Source: Bacteroidota bacterium (GTDB taxonomy: Bacteria; Bacteroidota; Bacteroidia; Chitinophagales; LD1). Taken from it: a stretch of 6,908 nucleotides of DNA. Positions 5,801 to 6,908 of this stretch are shown one piece after another. Positions within the stretch are counted from its first letter, which is position 1, and each line of letters begins with the position of its first letter. The notes below the pieces were generated by a model. That model searched no databases, was not told the DNA's origin, and was given only the letters and a program-made list of their open reading frames with translations. The DNA lies in the NCBI GenBank assembly GCA_028288545.1, contig JAQBNQ010000220.1, positions 1 to 6,908 on the forward strand, written 5' to 3'. The position numbers and the translations under genes are program-made.

Positions 5801-6908
5801 AGGTTTTGGGCAAGTTGATTTACGTTTTCCGTTAAGTTCTTCCAGATACCCGAAGCTCCGGGTACACTTGCCTGACCTCCTAGTTTTCCATCGACCCCCA
5901 CCTCACGGGCAACTGTTGTTACCTGGTCGGCAAACACCGCCAGGGTTTCAATCATTTCGTTAATTGTATCTGTTAGTTGGGCAACCTCGCCCTTTGCATT
6001 GATGGATAGTTTTTGACGAAGGTTACCGGTAGCCACGGATGTTACCACTTTTGCAATACCACGCACCTGGCTGGTAAGGTTACTCGCCATCATGTTTACG
6101 TTATCCGTCAAATCCTTCCAGGTACCGGCCACACCTTTTACTTCGGCCTGTCCTCCCAGCTTACCTTCCGTACCCACCTCACGCGCAACCCGTGTTACCT
6201 CAAAGGCGAAAGAGTTCAATTGTTCCACCATCGTATTGATAGTGTTTTTCAAATCGAGGATCTCTCCCTTCACGTCAATGGCCACTGTTTTGGATAAGTC
6301 ACCGCTGGCCACCGCTTTTGTTACTTCGGCAATGTTACGTACCTGGGCCGTTAGGTTACCCGTCATTTGGTTCACCGAATCGGTTAAGTCCTTCCAGGTA
6401 CCTGCTACGCCGGGCACAAAGGCCTGTCCACCCAGCTTTCCATCGGTACCCACCTCACGCGCAACCCGCGTTACTTCCGATGCAAAGGCCCGCAATTGAT
6501 CCACCATCGTATTCAGCGTTTCCTTCAACTGCAAAATTTCCCCGCGCACGTCCACCGTAATTTTCTTCGACATATCACCGTTGGCAACGGCAATGGCCAC
6601 GTAAGCAATGTTACGAACCTGGTCAGTAAGGTTGCCTGCCATTTGATTCACGGAGTCCGTTAAGTCCTTCCAGGTACCAGCCACGCCGGGCACGTTCGCT
6701 TGTCCACCCAGCTTACCTTCGGTACCCACCTCACGCGCAACCCGCGTTACTTCCGATGCAAAACCACGAAGCTGGTCCACCATCGTATTGATCGTATTCT
6801 TTAACTCGAGGATTTCGCCTTTCACATCCACACCAATCTTTCTTGAAAGGTCACCATTGGCAACGGCTGTTGTTACTTCGGCAATATTCCGCACCTGGCT
6901 TGTTAAGT
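2845..6908 (-). CDS. Poly-HAMP, GAF, three-receiver hybrid histidine kinase (5' end outside window)
   Basis: Residues are numbered from the codon at 6894, an internal GTG valine within a HAMP repeat; the frame stays open upstream to the window edge, so the true start is not visible. Order: four 92-residue di-HAMP repeats (1-368), a terminal HAMP (369-412), a GAF domain (about 440-580, with GEGLVGQ at 497-503), a coiled coil (585-655), HisKA with H665 in MSHELRTP, and HATPase (about 770-892: N785 in NLLSNSFKF, D826/G828/G830 in DTGIGI, GGTGLGLSIS at 855-864). A polar linker leads to three receivers: about 962-1080 (D1012, S1042, K1061), 1084-1200 (D1134, S1163, K1185) and 1229-1347 (D1280, T1310, K1332). 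All three keep the phosphoacceptor Asp. In the second the conserved Lys is followed by Gly rather than Pro. The protein ends in WFYK with no HPt domain. The HAMP chain resembles those of group III hybrid kinases such as fungal Nik1/Os-1, and comparable bacterial proteins are known. The visible part is cytoplasmic. Whether a membrane sensor precedes it cannot be seen. Confidence 0.97.
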   Translation of the reverse strand, partial: LTSQVRNIAEVTTAVANGDLSRKIGVDVKGEILELKNTINTMVDQLRGFASEVTRVAREVGTEGKLGGQANVPGVAGTWKDLTDSVNQMAGNLTDQVRNIAYVAIAVANGDMSKKITVDVRGEILQLKETLNTMVDQLRAFASEVTRVAREVGTDGKLGGQAFVPGVAGTWKDLTDSVNQMTGNLTAQVRNIAEVTKAVASGDLSKTVAIDVKGEILDLKNTINTMVEQLNSFAFEVTRVAREVGTEGKLGGQAEVKGVAGTWKDLTDNVNMMASNLTSQVRGIAKVVTSVATGNLRQKLSINAKGEVAQLTDTINEMIETLAVFADQVTTVAREVGVDGKLGGQASVPGASGIWKNLTENVNQLAQNLTTQVRSISEVASSVTKGDLTRTIRVEAKGEVEALKDTINQMIANLKETTLRNQEQDWLKSNLAKFTQMLQGQKDLNTVTKRILSELAQVVTAHYGAFYILKQEEETQNLKLKLFAAYAYKEDKNIPTEFAIGEGLVGQCAFEKERILLSNVPKGYIKINSGLGKSKPTNLIILPVLFENNVKAVIELASLDEFSETHLELLSQLTESIGIVLNTIETNTRTEELLAQSQSLAGELKIQQEELRRTNDELQDKALLLVRQKDEVETKNKEVEEARRSLEEKAEQLTLTSKYKSEFLANMSHELRTPLNSLLILAQQLYENAEGNLNDKQIRYAKTIHSCGDDLIQLINDILDLSKIESGFITANISPVRFGEIAGFVETTFKPISEARHLRFTIETDRQLPQSMETDLQRLNQILKNLLSNSFKFTEKGEVKLKIYKAIKNWKPGNPSLDNARNVVGFAISDTGIGIPQEKQNIIFEAFQQAEGSTSRKYGGTGLGLSISRGLAELLGGTIELESQLGSGSIFTLFLPVESISGMVSKEATDNFNALQQFQVSNSGDIDNLLNSIRITNEGIESNLSIVNEMINDSGDDRSNIQTSDKTVLIVEDDPRFAKILIEKAHQENLKAIVAVSYIEVFDFINRFSPIAITLDVKLPDTSGWKVLELLRNDLNYRHIPIHLISGEENRMLALKRGARSFLLKPLENDALKELFYDIVTFNKKDVKNVLVVEDNEIDSSQIAKILGEEKINVSIAATGKKATSLIKGKEFDCIILDYSLPDISGMDLVNQVAEIKQGLTPVIVYSARDFDKNEMKQLNRYSNTVLLKGVNSLEHLLEETILHMHINHKTLAPEKRKIIENNRRKEDILTGRNVLVVDDDVRNLFALTTVFERYNVNVITAESGKEAINILNENPKIEMVLMDIMMPEMDGYETTQKIRREHKNSTLPIIAVTAKAMKGDRQKCIEAGASDYITKPLKIDQLLSLMRVWFYK
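5659..6908 (-). repeat. In-frame tandem 276-bp repeats encoding a di-HAMP chain
   Basis: Repeat units lie at 6619..6894, 6343..6618, 6067..6342 and 5791..6066, each exactly 276 bp (92 codons), then a half unit at about 5659..5790. Bases 6895..6908 encode LTSQ, the end of a preceding unit, so the array continues outside the window. Each unit contains a canonical HAMP core (GDLS ... KGEI ... NTM) and, about 46 residues later, a divergent HAMP core (GKLGGQA ... GTWKDLT ... NQM), which makes at least nine HAMP units in view. The first two units are most alike, sharing an exact 44-base identity (6719..6762 and 6443..6486). The fourth and fifth diverge most, for example VTTVAREVGVDG in unit four where the earlier units have VTRVAREVGTEG or VTRVAREVGTDG. 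Confidence 0.95.

Noticed and set aside
6013..6560. Plus-strand open frames across the HAMP array, up to 135 codons
   Set aside because: They lie antisense to a strongly conserved coding repeat and their own internal repetition mirrors it. They have no recognisable domains.
6892..6894. Apparent translation start of the hybrid kinase
   Set aside because: The codon is GTG and matches the valine at the same place in later HAMP repeats (QVRNIA). Upstream codons encode LTSQ, as at the end of other repeats, and stay open to the window edge. The real start is outside.
5659..6908. Regularly spaced repeats considered as CRISPR or another non-coding array
   Set aside because: The period is 276 bp, the units are fully coding in one frame and match HAMP domains, and there are no unique spacers between short identical repeats.

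Overview
This window holds three two-component signalling genes, all on the minus strand, and almost nothing else. In transcription order (right to left) they are a very large poly-HAMP hybrid histidine kinase (2845..6908, cut at its 5' end by the window edge), a receiver-histidine kinase fusion (1556..2839), and an NtrC-type sigma-54-dependent response regulator (1..1353, cut inside its C-terminal DNA-binding domain). The host is most likely a member of the Bacteroidota, perhaps the Chitinophagaceae or Sphingobacteriaceae. This is inferred from the AT-leaning, lysine- and asparagine-rich coding, the absence of Shine-Dalgarno sequences before most starts, and the lineage-typical pairing of giant HAMP-array hybrid kinases with receiver-kinase fusions. 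No rRNA or other phylogenetic marker is present, so this is not a firm assignment.

Layout. 5659..6908 encodes a chain of 92-residue di-HAMP repeats (four complete plus a terminal single HAMP). 2845..5658 encodes the GAF domain, a coiled coil, HisKA, HATPase and three receiver domains of the same protein. After a 5-bp gap comes the receiver-kinase fusion. A 202-bp non-coding gap (1354..1555) follows. It shows no convincing intrinsic terminator but contains an imperfect hairpin, a strong Shine-Dalgarno-like AAAGGAG and a possible 13-codon leader ORF that runs into the regulator start. The regulator fills the rest of the window to base 1.

Likely joint action. The hybrid kinase would sense through its unseen N-terminus and the GAF domain and relay conformational change through the HAMP chain. 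It would autophosphorylate at His-665 (numbered from the codon at 6894) and pass phosphate to one or more of its three receivers. The small kinase has a receiver in front of its own kinase core and could be gated by that phosphate. The NtrC-type protein is the only DNA-binding output visible and would switch on sigma-54 promoters. No HPt domain is visible, so how phosphate moves between the proteins is open. The parts belong to known families. The points most worth a second look are the internally homogenised HAMP array, the leader region before the regulator, and the five-receiver, two-kinase wiring.
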